From NCBI RefSeq assembly GCF_001571065.1, contig NZ_BCSW01000005.1, positions 1 to 64,000 of the forward strand: a stretch of DNA of 64,000 bases, read 5' to 3'. The stretch comes from Dietzia cinnamea NBRC 102147. Lineage in GTDB: Bacteria; Actinomycetota; Actinomycetes; Mycobacteriales; Mycobacteriaceae. The notes below the pieces were generated by a model that saw only the letters and a program-made list of their open reading frames with translations, ran no database searches and was not told where the DNA came from. Shown in pieces: positions 1 through 8,435 of the stretch. The translations under genes were made by a program, and so were the position numbers. The number at the start of each line of letters is the position of its first letter. Within the stretch, counting starts at the first letter, position 1.

Positions 1-1
1 C

Positions 2-7
2 TAGCCT
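2..7 (+). promoter_or_regulatory. Leaderless -10 of purT
   Basis: The hexamer TAGCCT ends 7 nt before the purT ATG, so transcription would start at or next to the start codon. The -35 lies outside the window. Confidence 0.5.
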
Positions 8-14
8 GTGTGCC

Positions 15-1265
15 ATGACCGCCGCTCACGATCCCCTCGCCCCGCCCGCCGTGGACCGCTTCGGCACGCCGGGCACGCCGACCGCGACCCGCGTGATGCT
101 GCTCGGCTCGGGGGAGTTGGGCAAGGAGGTGACGATCGCGCTGCAGCGGCTGGGTGTGGAGGTCGTCGCGGTCGACCGCTACGACGGCGCACCCGCCCAT
201 CAGGTCGCTCACCGGGCCCACACCATCGACATGACCGACGCCGACGAGGTGCGCCGTGTCGTGGAACTCGAGCGGCCCGAGGTGATTCTGCCGGAGATCG
301 AGGCCATCGCCACCGCCGCGCTCGCGCAGATCGAGCAGGACGGGCTGGCCCGGGTCGTGCCCACCGCGCGCGCGGTGCGGCTGACCATGGACCGGGAGGG
401 CATCCGCCGCCTCGCGGCCGAGGAGCTGGGCCTGCCCACGAGCCGCTACGCGTTCGCCTCCTCCCTCGAAGAGCTTCAGGACGCGTGCGAGGCCATCGGG
501 TTCCCGTGCCTGGTCAAGCCCACCATGTCGTCGTCGGGTAAAGGCCAGTCCACCCTGCACGGTCCCGAGGACATCGAGGGTGCGTGGCAGTACGCGCAGT
601 CGGGTGCCCGCGTCGCGGGGGCGCGCGTGATCGTGGAGTCGTTCGTGGACTTCGAGTACGAGATCACCCTGCTCACCGTCCGCAGTGTGGACCCGGAGAC
701 GGGCCGGATCCGCACCGACTTCTGCGAGCCGATCGGCCACCGCCAGGAGCGCGGCGACTACGTGGAGTCGTGGCAGCCGCAGGCCATGACCCAGGACGCG
801 TACGATTCCGCACGTTCGGTGGCCGCGCGGATCACCGGCGCGCTCGGCGGCGTCGGGGTGTTCGGCGTGGAGTTGTTCGTCAACGGCGTCGACGTCTACT
901 TCTCCGAGGTCAGCCCCCGCCCCCATGACACCGGCCTGGTGACGCTGCGCAGTCAGGTCCTCAGCGAGTTCGAGATGCACGCGCGCGCCGTGCTCGGCCT
1001 GCCGGTGGTCACGACGATGGCCAGCCCGGGCGCGTCGGCGGTCATCTACGGCGGCCCGGGGATCGGCGAGGGCCGTGTGGACGCGGTCGGTTTCGAGGGC
1101 GTGGCGCGGGCGCTGGCCGTGCCGGAGGTCGACGTGCGGTTGTTCGGCAAGCCGTCGGCCAGTGAGTTCCGCCGGATGGGTGTGGCGGTGGCGACCGCGG
1201 AGGACGTGGACGGCGCCCGCCAGCGGGCGCGCGAGGCCGCGTCGCGCGTGACGGTGGTGAGGTAG
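15..1265 (+). CDS. purT: Formate-dependent phosphoribosylglycinamide formyltransferase PurT
   Basis: PurT makes formyl-GAR from GAR, formate and ATP in cytosolic purine synthesis. The 416-residue protein opens with a nucleotide-binding segment ([12 protein letters not shown] at about 27-38) followed by PEIEAIAT, both typical of PurT. The ATP-grasp domain follows ([14 protein letters not shown] at about 161-174, then FFCEP-like and [10 protein letters not shown] segments). The length fits the family. The ATG at 15 is preceded by a TANNNT hexamer 7 nt upstream and no Shine-Dalgarno, so it is probably leaderless. In M. tuberculosis purT (Rv0389) also stands just before the rhodanese and metZ genes; here four genes intervene. 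Confidence 0.95.
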   Translation: MTAAHDPLAPPAVDRFGTPGTPTATRVMLLGSGELGKEVTIALQRLGVEVVAVDRYDGAPAHQVAHRAHTIDMTDADEVRRVVELERPEVILPEIEAIATAALAQIEQDGLARVVPTARAVRLTMDREGIRRLAAEELGLPTSRYAFASSLEELQDACEAIGFPCLVKPTMSSSGKGQSTLHGPEDIEGAWQYAQSGARVAGARVIVESFVDFEYEITLLTVRSVDPETGRIRTDFCEPIGHRQERGDYVESWQPQAMTQDAYDSARSVAARITGALGGVGVFGVELFVNGVDVYFSEVSPRPHDTGLVTLRSQVLSEFEMHARAVLGLPVVTTMASPGASAVIYGGPGIGEGRVDAVGFEGVARALAVPEVDVRLFGKPSASEFRRMGVAVATAEDVDGARQRAREAASRVTVVR

Positions 1266-1306
1266 GTGCCGTCGGTCACCGCGAGTAGGTGGGAAGGCTC
1301 CGCTCG

Positions 1307-1874
1307 ATGACGACGACGAGGTCCGCCGCCGACGACGCACGCGATCTGCCGCCCGAGCCGACGGCTCCGTGGATTCTCGTGCTGGCCGGGGGTGTGGTCC
1401 TGCTGTGGCTGGGAGTGCTGGCCTGGCAGGTGGCCGTCCTGCCCGAGCGGGTGCCGACGCACTTCGGCGCCGACGGGCGGGCCGACGGCTGGTCCAGTCG
1501 GACCGGGGCGCTCGCGTTCTCCGCGCTGATCCCGCTGCTCGTGGTGCTGCCGATGCCGCTGCTGTCCCGGCTGGCGTTGTGGGCCCCGGGCCAGATCAAC
1601 GCGCCCAACAAGGAGTGGTGGACGGCCACCGGTCCGAGGCTGCGGCGGTTCGAGCGGTTGATGCGCGAGGACCTGTGGCTGATTACGACGGTCACGCTGC
1701 TCCTGCTGGTGGCCGGGCAGGTGGGCATCGTGCTCGCCGCAAGGTCGGGGGGGCGACGCGATGCCGACATGGATCCTCCCGGTCGCGCTGGTGGTCTTCC
1801 TCGTGGCGATCGGGGCGGTGATGGCCCGGATGTTCATCGGCGGCCGGTACGCCGCGCAGCCCGATCTCGAGTGA
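1307..1874 (+). pseudogene. DUF1648 membrane protein, frameshifted in a G7 run
   Basis: The start at ATG 1307 has GGGAAGG 9 nt upstream. The reading frame encodes an N-terminal transmembrane segment (about 20-42), then the VPTHFGADGRADGW motif of DUF1648, and further hydrophobic segments, up to residue about 148. At the run of seven G (1747-1753) the open frame turns into Arg/Gly-rich noise. Dropping one G restores a sensible C-terminus: a transmembrane stretch starting MPTWILPVALVVF, then GGRYAAQPDLE and TGA at 1872-1874. About 188 residues would result. The break is either a real single-base expansion, phase variation or a sequencing error. Function of DUF1648 proteins is poorly known. Confidence 0.7.
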
Positions 1875-2004
1875 GTGACGCCCCCTGTGGATGGTCGTCG
1901 ACCCCGTCCACAGGCACCTGGCGGCGAGGGCTTCGTGTCGGTGCCGACCCCTAGCGTGACCTGACGAGCGGCGCGGAGTGCCGGGCCGGAGGGGAGCGGG
2001 GTCG

Positions 2005-2433
2005 ATGGCAGGGCAGGACGGGGGAACAGGCGCGGTGGCCGTGGGGGATGCGGCGGCCGCGGCGGTGGTGGCGGGCACGACGGCCGCGGCGGCGCAGGGG
2101 CCGCTGGGGACGGCCGTGCTGGCGTTCGATCAGGTGGCGGTGACGGCGGAGGCCACGCGAGTCCGCGAGGCCGGGCGGGAGTTGGCAGAGGGAGCGGTGT
2201 CGCTGAGCGCGGCGCTCGAGGAGGCGTCCGCGGTGGCGTCCGCAGCACAGGCGGGTGGCGTCGGACTACTCAGCGGCGGCGCGCTCGCCGAGTGTGCGGC
2301 GCTGCTCGCCCGCCGGTCCCGCGACCTCGCGGAGGAGACGGAGCGGTCGGCGGACGGGATGGCGCGGGCGGCGGGCCTGCTGACGGCGGCCGACGAGGAG
2401 GTGGCCGGTCGTGTCGCCGGCGCAGGGGGCTGA
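2005..2433 (+). CDS. Small Ala-rich helical protein, ESX/WXG100-like partner
   Basis: A 142-residue protein rich in Ala, Glu and Gly. Residues about 45-140 look like long amphipathic helices broken once near GGVGLLSGG, which resembles the helix-turn-helix shape of type VII-associated small proteins, but there is no clear WXG motif. The ATG at 2005 is preceded by GGAGGGGAG. It overlaps the next gene by 23 bp, and that gene is a DUF1023 hydrolase whose own N-terminus is also helical, so the two are probably translated together and may bind each other. No function is known. A TAGCGT hexamer near 1952 is a possible -10. Confidence 0.7.
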   Translation: MAGQDGGTGAVAVGDAAAAAVVAGTTAAAAQGPLGTAVLAFDQVAVTAEATRVREAGRELAEGAVSLSAALEEASAVASAAQAGGVGLLSGGALAECAALLARRSRDLAEETERSADGMARAAGLLTAADEEVAGRVAGAGG

Positions 2434-3895
2434 CGGACTGGTCGCGGCGATCGACCTGGCGGCCGCGCGGGCGGCGGAGGTGGGCCGACGGATCGCGGAT
2501 TCCGCCGAGGACCTGGACTCGGTCGCCCGCAGGCTCGGAGGGCGCGCGACAGACGGGGAGTGGTCGGGCCGGGCGGGGGAACGGGCCCGCGGCGAGGCCG
2601 CCGATGCCGCCGTCGAGGCGCTGATGCTCTCCGGGAACTGCCTCTTCGTGGCCGATGTGCTCAGGGTCGAGGGGAGTCGGCTCGCCCGCGCGGTGACCGG
2701 GTGGGCCGCCGCAGAGGCGGCCGAGCCCGGAACCGGGGACGCGGTCGCGGTGCAGGACGCCGACCGCGTCCTCGCCATGAGGCTGCGGGAGGCGGCGGAC
2801 GGGCTCGCCGGCCGGGTCGACCCCGCGACGAGGCCGTGCCTGGACCTGTCGGGCTCGACCGACGACGACCCCCGCGAGGTCGCCCGGCTGTGGCACTCGC
2901 TCGGGCCCGCCGACCGCGCCCGGCTGGCGCGCGACCACCCCGAGCTCGGCTCGGTGGCCGGGCTGTCGTCGGCGACGCGCGACGCCATCAACCGGACGCG
3001 GCTACGGCGGCTGCTCGACGCGACCGGGTCCGGGGCGGGGGCCGGGTCCGGCGCAGGCGGGCGGCTGTCCGACGAGGCGGCGCGGGATCTGGAGGCGTTG
3101 GCCGCGTACCTCGAGCAAGACCCCCGGAGGCATCTCCTCGACCTGCATCCCGACGGCCGGGCGGTGGTCGCCGGCGCCGACCCCGATTCCGCCGAGCGGG
3201 TGGTGACGCTGGTGCCCGGCACCGGTTCCTCGCTGGCCGACCTCGGGCGCACCGGCGAGCGCGCCGGCGCGGTGTGCGAGGCGGCGGACGCGGCGGAGGC
3301 GGCCGGCGAGGCCGGCGCAGGGCACGGGAAGGGCGCGGCCGGGGAGTGCGTGGCGGTGTCGTGGCAGGGCTACGACGCGCCGGACGGCATCGTCTCCGCC
3401 GGCTCCTCCGCGGGCCCGGCGTGGGCGCACGCGGGCGACCTCCGGACCTACGCGGCCGGGCTGGACGCGGTCGAGGGCCTGGACGGCGACGACGCCCCGC
3501 ACGCGGCCATCGGTTACAGCTACGGCTCGGTGGTCCTGGGCGCGGCCGCGGCGGACCCCGAGGGGCTCGCTGCCGACCTGATGATCCACGTCGGCAGCCC
3601 CGGCGCGGGTGTCGAGTCGCTCGGCCGGCAGTGGGTGGACGAGGCGGGCGTCAGCCGCCCGGCGGTCGACGACGACGTGGTGGCCGTGGCCTCACGCTGG
3701 GATCCCGTCCCGTGGTGGTCGATCACGGGCGTGCTCGGCGAGCGGCCGGGGACCGACGAGTTCGGCGGCCGCTCCGTGGACGTCACCGAGCCCGGCGCGG
3801 GACCGGAATCGGTGCGCACCGCGCACTCGCGCTACCTCGACCCGGGGACGGTGTCGCTGACGGAGATCGGCCGGCTCGTCAGCGGGATCGAGTAG
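2411..3895 (+). CDS. DUF1023 alpha/beta hydrolase with helical N-terminal domain
   Basis: A 494-residue protein starting at GTG 2411, with AGGAGG 9 nt upstream. Residues 1-110 are helical and contain EWSGRAGERA, a WXG-like turn. Residues about 130-200 and 235-265 are the usual DUF1023 lead-in (LWHSLGPADRARL). The C-terminal half is an alpha/beta hydrolase: GYSYGS gives a nucleophile at Ser370, and AHSRYLD gives a likely catalytic His at 472. A stretch of Gly/Ala/Ser repeats sits near 205-215. DUF1023 enzymes are common in actinobacteria, often near ESX-like or toxin-like genes; substrates are unknown. The 3' end overlaps that of fprA on the other strand by 17 bp. Confidence 0.85.
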   Translation: MSPAQGADGLVAAIDLAAARAAEVGRRIADSAEDLDSVARRLGGRATDGEWSGRAGERARGEAADAAVEALMLSGNCLFVADVLRVEGSRLARAVTGWAAAEAAEPGTGDAVAVQDADRVLAMRLREAADGLAGRVDPATRPCLDLSGSTDDDPREVARLWHSLGPADRARLARDHPELGSVAGLSSATRDAINRTRLRRLLDATGSGAGAGSGAGGRLSDEAARDLEALAAYLEQDPRRHLLDLHPDGRAVVAGADPDSAERVVTLVPGTGSSLADLGRTGERAGAVCEAADAAEAAGEAGAGHGKGAAGECVAVSWQGYDAPDGIVSAGSSAGPAWAHAGDLRTYAAGLDAVEGLDGDDAPHAAIGYSYGSVVLGAAAADPEGLAADLMIHVGSPGAGVESLGRQWVDEAGVSRPAVDDDVVAVASRWDPVPWWSITGVLGERPGTDEFGGRSVDVTEPGAGPESVRTAHSRYLDPGTVSLTEIGRLVSGIE

Positions 3896-5390
3896 CCCGC
3901 GAGGAGCGGGCGATGTCGAGCATCTCCGCCCGGCCCGGCAACTTGGTGCGCTCGCGGCCGGCCGCCTCGCCGAGCTCACGCTCGTGGGCGTCGATCGCGA
4001 GCCAGGCGTCGCCGTCGACGATGTCCACGCCGCGGTCGGCGAGCAGGTCGCGGACGGCGGACGGATCGGGGTCAGCGGGCTCGGGCAGCGTGCCGGACTC
4101 GAGCTCGGTGGTGAGATGACCGACCGTCTCCACCGCGCACGACCGGTTGGTGCCGATGACACCGGAGGGCCCGCGCTTGACCCACCCCGCCGTGAACAGC
4201 CCCGGCAGGTGGTCCCCGCCCGGCGCGTCGAGCACCCGGCCGCCGTCATTGGGGATGGTCGCCCGGGAGTCGTCGAACGGCACGCCCTCCAGGGCGGCGG
4301 AGCGGTACCCCACCGCGCGGTACACGGCCTCGACCGGCAGATCCTCGAAGCGGCCCGTGCCGCGCACCCGGCCGACGGCCGACCCCGTGGCCGCGGCCGC
4401 GCCGGACGTCCCGGCGCCGGCGCCGGCGGGCGCGGGATCGGGTTCGGTGATCTCCAGACGCAGCCCCGAGACCCGGCCGTCGTCGCCCACGATCTCGACG
4501 GGGGACCGGTGGAAGCGGAACCGCACCACCTTCCCGCCGGCCGCGAGCGCGGCGGTCTCGGCCTCATCCGCCGTCTCGAGCCCGGCCTCACGCTGCGCCC
4601 CGACCCATTTCTCGAGTTGCGCGCACACCTGCCCCACCCGGCGATCGCCGTCGCGGAGGGCGCGCGCCTCGTCGTCGTACTCCAGGTCGTCGGGATCCAC
4701 CACCACGGTGACTCCCTCCACCTTGGCCATCTCTCGCAGCTCCAGGGGCGTGAACTTGGCGTGCGCCGGGCCACGGCGCCCGATCACCGACACCACGCGC
4801 GTCACATTGGTGCCGAAGCCGTCCCGCACGTGGGCGGGGATGTCCGTCGGCTCGAGCTGCTCCGGACTTCGCACCAACATGCGCGCCACGTCCAGGGCCA
4901 CGTTCCCCACGCCGACCACGGCCGCCCGTTCGGCGGTGAGCGCCCACTCCGGGTGCGAATCGGGGTGACCGTCATACCAGGTCACGAACTCGGCGGCCCC
5001 GTACGATCCCTCCAGGTCCTCGCCCGGGACGCCCAGCCGACGGTCGGTCAGCGCGCCGGTGGAGAACACGACCGCGTGGTAGAAGCGCCGCACGTCCTCC
5101 ACCGTCAGGTCGCGGCCGAACTCCACGTTGCCCAGGAACCGGATGCGCGGATCCGCGGCGATCCCCTCGAGCGTCCGCGCGATGCCCTTGATGCGGGGGT
5201 GATCCGGGGCCACGCCGTGACGCAGCAACCCGTACGGCACGGGCAGGCGGTCGAGCAGGTCCACCACGATCCCGCGCCCCGACGGATCGCTCGAGTCGCT
5301 CCAGTCCAGCAGGGCCTCGCACGCGTACACGCCCGCCGGGCCGGACCCGACGACGGCCACACGGTAGGGGTGATCTGTGAGCGGCGTCAT
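3879..5390 (-). CDS. fprA: NADPH-ferredoxin reductase FprA
   Basis: An adrenodoxin-reductase-like flavoprotein of 503 residues that passes electrons from NADPH to ferredoxin. The start was placed at the ATG at 5390 because it puts the FAD motif VAVVGSGPAGVYACEALL at residues 11-28; the frame opens further upstream, to 5471, but that part is unlike the family. The NADPH-binding motif VVGVGNVALDVARML and the C-terminal GWVKRGPSGVIGTN are both present. An Ala/Gly-rich insertion (PAPAGAGAGTSG and following) lies at about 340-370, just before the conserved YRAVGYRS. It is convergent with the DUF1023 gene and divergent from the rhodanese gene. Confidence 0.93.
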   Translation of the reverse strand: MTPLTDHPYRVAVVGSGPAGVYACEALLDWSDSSDPSGRGIVVDLLDRLPVPYGLLRHGVAPDHPRIKGIARTLEGIAADPRIRFLGNVEFGRDLTVEDVRRFYHAVVFSTGALTDRRLGVPGEDLEGSYGAAEFVTWYDGHPDSHPEWALTAERAAVVGVGNVALDVARMLVRSPEQLEPTDIPAHVRDGFGTNVTRVVSVIGRRGPAHAKFTPLELREMAKVEGVTVVVDPDDLEYDDEARALRDGDRRVGQVCAQLEKWVGAQREAGLETADEAETAALAAGGKVVRFRFHRSPVEIVGDDGRVSGLRLEITEPDPAPAGAGAGTSGAAAATGSAVGRVRGTGRFEDLPVEAVYRAVGYRSAALEGVPFDDSRATIPNDGGRVLDAPGGDHLPGLFTAGWVKRGPSGVIGTNRSCAVETVGHLTTELESGTLPEPADPDPSAVRDLLADRGVDIVDGDAWLAIDAHERELGEAAGRERTKLPGRAEMLDIARSSRATRSR

Positions 5391-5469
5391 ATCCGGATCG
5401 TCGCACAGAACGGCCACCCGGGTACCTCGACCCCGCCGATCGGGCGTCGGGGGAGCATAATCGACACCC

Positions 5470-5886
5470 ATGAGCGACTACGCCGGGGACCTACCGCCCC
5501 GCCAGGCCTGGGAACTGCTCGCCTCCGATCCCGACGCCGTGCTGGTGGACGTCCGCACCAGCGCCGAATGGCAGTGGGTCGGCGGCGCCGATCTGTCGGA
5601 GCTCGGCAAGCGCACGCTGGGCATCGAGTGGATGACCTCGGCGGGCCAGCCCAACGCCCGGTTCGTGGAACAGCTGGGCGAGGCCGGCGTCGAGCCCGAC
5701 GCGCCCGTGCTGTTCCTCTGCCGCAGCGGACACCGGTCGGCGGCCGCGGCCCGGGTCGCCACCGCTGTCGGATACGGCGCCGCCTACAACGTGGCCGGCG
5801 GCTTCGAGGGCGACCCGGACGCCGAGGGGCATCGCGGCACGGTCAACGGCTGGAAGGTCGCGGGCCTGGCCTGGCGCCAGTCCTGA
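5470..5886 (+). CDS. Rhodanese-like sulfurtransferase (Rv0390 type)
   Basis: A single-domain rhodanese of 138 residues. The active loop CRSGHRS has the catalytic Cys at 84, and VLVDVRTSAEW at about 24-34 is the usual first strand. The GWKVAGLAW ending is typical of the Rv0390 group. The ATG at 5470 has CATAAT 8 nt upstream and no Shine-Dalgarno. It lies 129 bp upstream of metZ in the same direction, as in M. tuberculosis. A role in sulfur supply or sulfide handling for MetZ is inferred from that conserved pairing only. Confidence 0.9.
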   Translation: MSDYAGDLPPRQAWELLASDPDAVLVDVRTSAEWQWVGGADLSELGKRTLGIEWMTSAGQPNARFVEQLGEAGVEPDAPVLFLCRSGHRSAAAARVATAVGYGAAYNVAGGFEGDPDAEGHRGTVNGWKVAGLAWRQS

Positions 5887-5906
5887 CACGGCCCGCCCCG
5901 ACACAC

Positions 5907-5932
5907 GGGCGGTCCGCACACACGGACCGCCC
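5907..5932 (+). promoter_or_regulatory. Perfect 10-bp hairpin before metZ
   Basis: GGGCGGTCCG (5907-5916) pairs exactly with CGGACCGCCC (5923-5932) around a CACACA loop. No U-run follows, so it is not a classical terminator. The right arm is part of the first unit of a tandem repeat, so later copies can compete for the same left arm. Confidence 0.6.
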
Positions 5933-5983
5933 ACACACGGACCGCCCACACACGCACCGCCCACACACGGACCGCCCACACAC
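5924..5983 (+). repeat. Four 15-bp tandem repeats in the metZ leader
   Basis: The unit GGACCGCCCACACAC occurs at 5924, 5939 and 5969, with a one-base variant (GCACCGCCCACACAC) at 5954. A decayed copy lies upstream at 5911-5923 and a CA-rich tail runs to about 5994. The array ends about 30 bp before the metZ ATG. Confidence 0.9.
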
Positions 5984-6015
5984 GCACGCACACCCGAGTA
6001 CACAGAAAGCAGCGG

Positions 6016-7224
6016 ATGAAGAACAACGAGCTCCCCGACGGTCTCCACCCCGACACCCTGGGGGTCCGCGCCGGCCAGATGCGCACGGCCTTCGAGGAGA
6101 CCACCGAGCCGATGTTCCTCAACTCCGGCTACGTGTACTCCTCCGCCGAGGCGGCCGAGGCGTCGTTCAACGGTGAGAAGCAGCGCTTCGTCTACTCCCG
6201 CTACGGCAATCCCACCGTGGCGATGTTCCAGGAGCGGCTGCGCCAGATCGAGGGCGCCGAGGCGTGCTTCGCCACCAGCTCCGGCATGTCCGCGGTGTTC
6301 GTGGCGCTGGCCGCGCTGTGCGGCAACGGATCCCGGCTCGTGGCCTCCCGCGCGCTGTTCGGCTCCTGCTACGTGATCTGCGCGGAGATCCTGCCGCGGT
6401 GGGGCGTGGAGACGGTGTTCGTCGACGGCGCCGACCTCGACCAGTGGCGTGAGGCGCTGTCCGAGCCCACCGACGCGGTCTTCTTCGAGACCCCCTCCAA
6501 CCCCATGCAGGAGCTGGTCGACGTCCGCGCGGTGTGCGACCTGGCCCACGCGGCCGGCGCGCAGGTCGTGGTGGACAACGTCTTCGCCACCGTCCTGCAC
6601 CAGAAGCCGCTCGAGCTGGGTGCGGACGTGGTGGTGTACTCCACGACCAAGCACATCGACGGCCAGGGCCGCGTCCTCGGCGGCGCCGTCCTGGGGACCG
6701 AGGAGTACATCACCGGTCCGGTGCAGAACCTCATGCGCCACGCCGGGTTCGGCATGAGCGCGTTCAACGCGTGGGTCCTGCTCAAGGGCCTGGAGACCAT
6801 GAGCCTGCGCGTCGAGCGGATGAGTGCCAACGCGCTGGAGGTGGCGCGGTTCCTCGAGTCCCACCGGGCGGTTGACTGGGTGACGTACCCGATGCTCGAG
6901 TCACACCCCCAGTACGAGCTGGCGCGCGCGCAGATGTCCGGCGGCGGGTCGGTGGTGACGTTCGGGTTGAAGTACGACGACGACGAGGGCGGCCGCGGCA
7001 AGAAGGAGTGTTTCGCCCTGCTCAACTCGCTCGAGGTCATCGACATCTCCAACAACCTCGGCGATGCCAAGACGCTGGTGACCCATCCCGCGACGACGAC
7101 GCATGCGTCCATGGAGCCCGAGGCCCGCGCCGCGGTGGGCATCGGCGACAACGTGGTCCGCCTGTCCGTGGGGCTGGAACACGCGGGCGACCTCATCGAG
7201 GACCTGCGTCGCGGTCTGGGGTGA
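6016..7224 (+). CDS. metZ: O-succinylhomoserine sulfhydrylase MetZ
   Basis: A PLP enzyme of the Cys/Met metabolism family, 402 residues, making homocysteine from an activated homoserine and sulfide. The PLP lysine is K212 in YSTTKHIDGQGRVLGG. Other family marks are SRYGNPT (about 56-62), the phosphate-binding ATSSGMSAV segment and ETPSNP. The ATG at 6016 follows AGAAAGCAGCGG, a weak ribosome site. The upstream rhodanese gene and the purT neighbourhood match M. tuberculosis Rv0389-Rv0391, which supports MetZ over cystathionine gamma-synthase. Between the two genes lie the 15-bp repeats. Confidence 0.95.
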   Translation: MKNNELPDGLHPDTLGVRAGQMRTAFEETTEPMFLNSGYVYSSAEAAEASFNGEKQRFVYSRYGNPTVAMFQERLRQIEGAEACFATSSGMSAVFVALAALCGNGSRLVASRALFGSCYVICAEILPRWGVETVFVDGADLDQWREALSEPTDAVFFETPSNPMQELVDVRAVCDLAHAAGAQVVVDNVFATVLHQKPLELGADVVVYSTTKHIDGQGRVLGGAVLGTEEYITGPVQNLMRHAGFGMSAFNAWVLLKGLETMSLRVERMSANALEVARFLESHRAVDWVTYPMLESHPQYELARAQMSGGGSVVTFGLKYDDDEGGRGKKECFALLNSLEVIDISNNLGDAKTLVTHPATTTHASMEPEARAAVGIGDNVVRLSVGLEHAGDLIEDLRRGLG

Positions 7225-7229
7225 CGGTC

Positions 7230-7235
7230 TAGATT
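7230..7235 (+). promoter_or_regulatory. Leaderless -10 of the glycosyltransferase gene
   Basis: TAGATT ends 6 nt before the ATG at 7242, directly after the metZ stop. Confidence 0.45.
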
Positions 7236-7241
7236 GATCGT

Positions 7242-8390
7242 ATGTCTGATCGGGGTGAACATTCCCGGGTCCGGGTGGCGGTGCTGCCGGCCGCCCATCC
7301 CGCGGTTCGCCGTATCACCGGCCTGGATGGCGCTGAGCACGTAGAGCTGGTGCCCGTCCGGCCCGGGGTGGTGAACGGGCAGACCCCGCCCGAGGCGGTG
7401 ACTCCCGCGGAGTTCGATCCCGGCCACGAGGCCTCGGGCGAGATTCATCGCGACGGCGACCCGCTGCGCACTGTCGACCTGGCGCACGTGCACTTCGGTT
7501 ACGACTACCTCGAGCCCGAGAGCGTGGACGGGGTGGTGGAGCACCTGGCGCGGGCCGGGGTGCCGATGGTGCTCACCGTCCACGACATCGTCTACCCGTC
7601 CCACGAGGACGAACTCCCGCACCGGGATCACACCGGCACACTGGTCGAGGCCGCCGCTGCCGTGGTCACGCTGACCGAGGTGGCGGCGCACGAACTGTGG
7701 GTGCGGTGGGGCGTCGAACCGGTGGTCGTGCCGCACCCGAGGCTGCTGGACGAGGACGAGATCTCCGCCGCCGTGCGCGCGGGCAAGCACCTGCGCGGGC
7801 CGGACGACCCGCTCGTGGTGGGGGTCCTGCTCGAGCGGATGGGCGAGAACATCGAGGGCCCCGAGCTGTTGGACCAGCTCGCGCCGGTCGCACAGGGCCG
7901 CCGCGGCGCCCACCTGCGGATCGTGGTGGAGGCGCAGGCGTGGCGCGACGCGTGCGGCGAGGACCGCGAGGCCGGCGGGCACCACCTCGTCGCGGAGCTA
8001 GCGGCCGAGGGCGGCTGGGAGTCGGTGCGGTTGGTGCGTTACGAGTCGCTGGATCTGGGGCCCGTACTGCCGGAGTTCGCCGCGCTCGACGTGTGCGTTC
8101 TGCCGTACCGGTTCGCCACCCACTCGACGTGGCTGGAACTGTGCCGCGACCTCGGGGTCGCGCCGGTGTTCCCGTCGGTGGGGTTCCTGCGCGACCAGTG
8201 GTTCGACCGGTGCGACCCGGGCGAACACTCGGGAGAGGTGTACGACCCGCGTGATCCCTCCGCGGTGGCGGTGGCCGTGCGCGCGGCGTCGGAGGATCCG
8301 CGGGCCGTGCCGCCGCGGGTGGCGGGCGCCGATCCGGAGACCGTCGTGGCCACCCATGCGCGGCTCTACCGTGAGGCCGCCGGCGGCTGA
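7242..8390 (+). CDS. GT-B glycosyltransferase-like protein
   Basis: A 382-residue protein with the two-domain layout of GT4-type glycosyltransferases. Residues about 80-125 carry LAHVHFGYDYLEP and VPMVLTVHDI, the usual acceptor-domain core. Residues about 140-165 carry VVTLTEVAAHELW and VVVPHP, the start of the donor domain, and LPYRFATHSTWLELCRDLG at about 283-301 is the nucleotide-sugar region. The canonical EX7E is not evident: the usual glutamates are replaced around THSTWLEL. The sugar donor and acceptor cannot be told. It begins 17 bp after metZ but has its own leaderless-type promoter. Confidence 0.7.
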   Translation: MSDRGEHSRVRVAVLPAAHPAVRRITGLDGAEHVELVPVRPGVVNGQTPPEAVTPAEFDPGHEASGEIHRDGDPLRTVDLAHVHFGYDYLEPESVDGVVEHLARAGVPMVLTVHDIVYPSHEDELPHRDHTGTLVEAAAAVVTLTEVAAHELWVRWGVEPVVVPHPRLLDEDEISAAVRAGKHLRGPDDPLVVGVLLERMGENIEGPELLDQLAPVAQGRRGAHLRIVVEAQAWRDACGEDREAGGHHLVAELAAEGGWESVRLVRYESLDLGPVLPEFAALDVCVLPYRFATHSTWLELCRDLGVAPVFPSVGFLRDQWFDRCDPGEHSGEVYDPRDPSAVAVAVRAASEDPRAVPPRVAGADPETVVATHARLYREAAGG

Positions 8391-8435
8391 GCAGGCGACC
8401 GCGGGGAGCGACTGACGAGCGATCGGGCGGTCGGT

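Noticed and set aside
2560..4119. Open frame of 519 codons overlapping the DUF1023 gene
   Set aside because: Arg/Gly-dominated shadow; the DUF1023 frame has the catalytic motifs.
3984..6176. Open frame of 730 codons antisense to fprA and crossing into metZ
   Set aside because: It is the high-GC shadow of fprA: His/Arg/Gly-rich, no domain, and it runs through the rhodanese gene and repeats.
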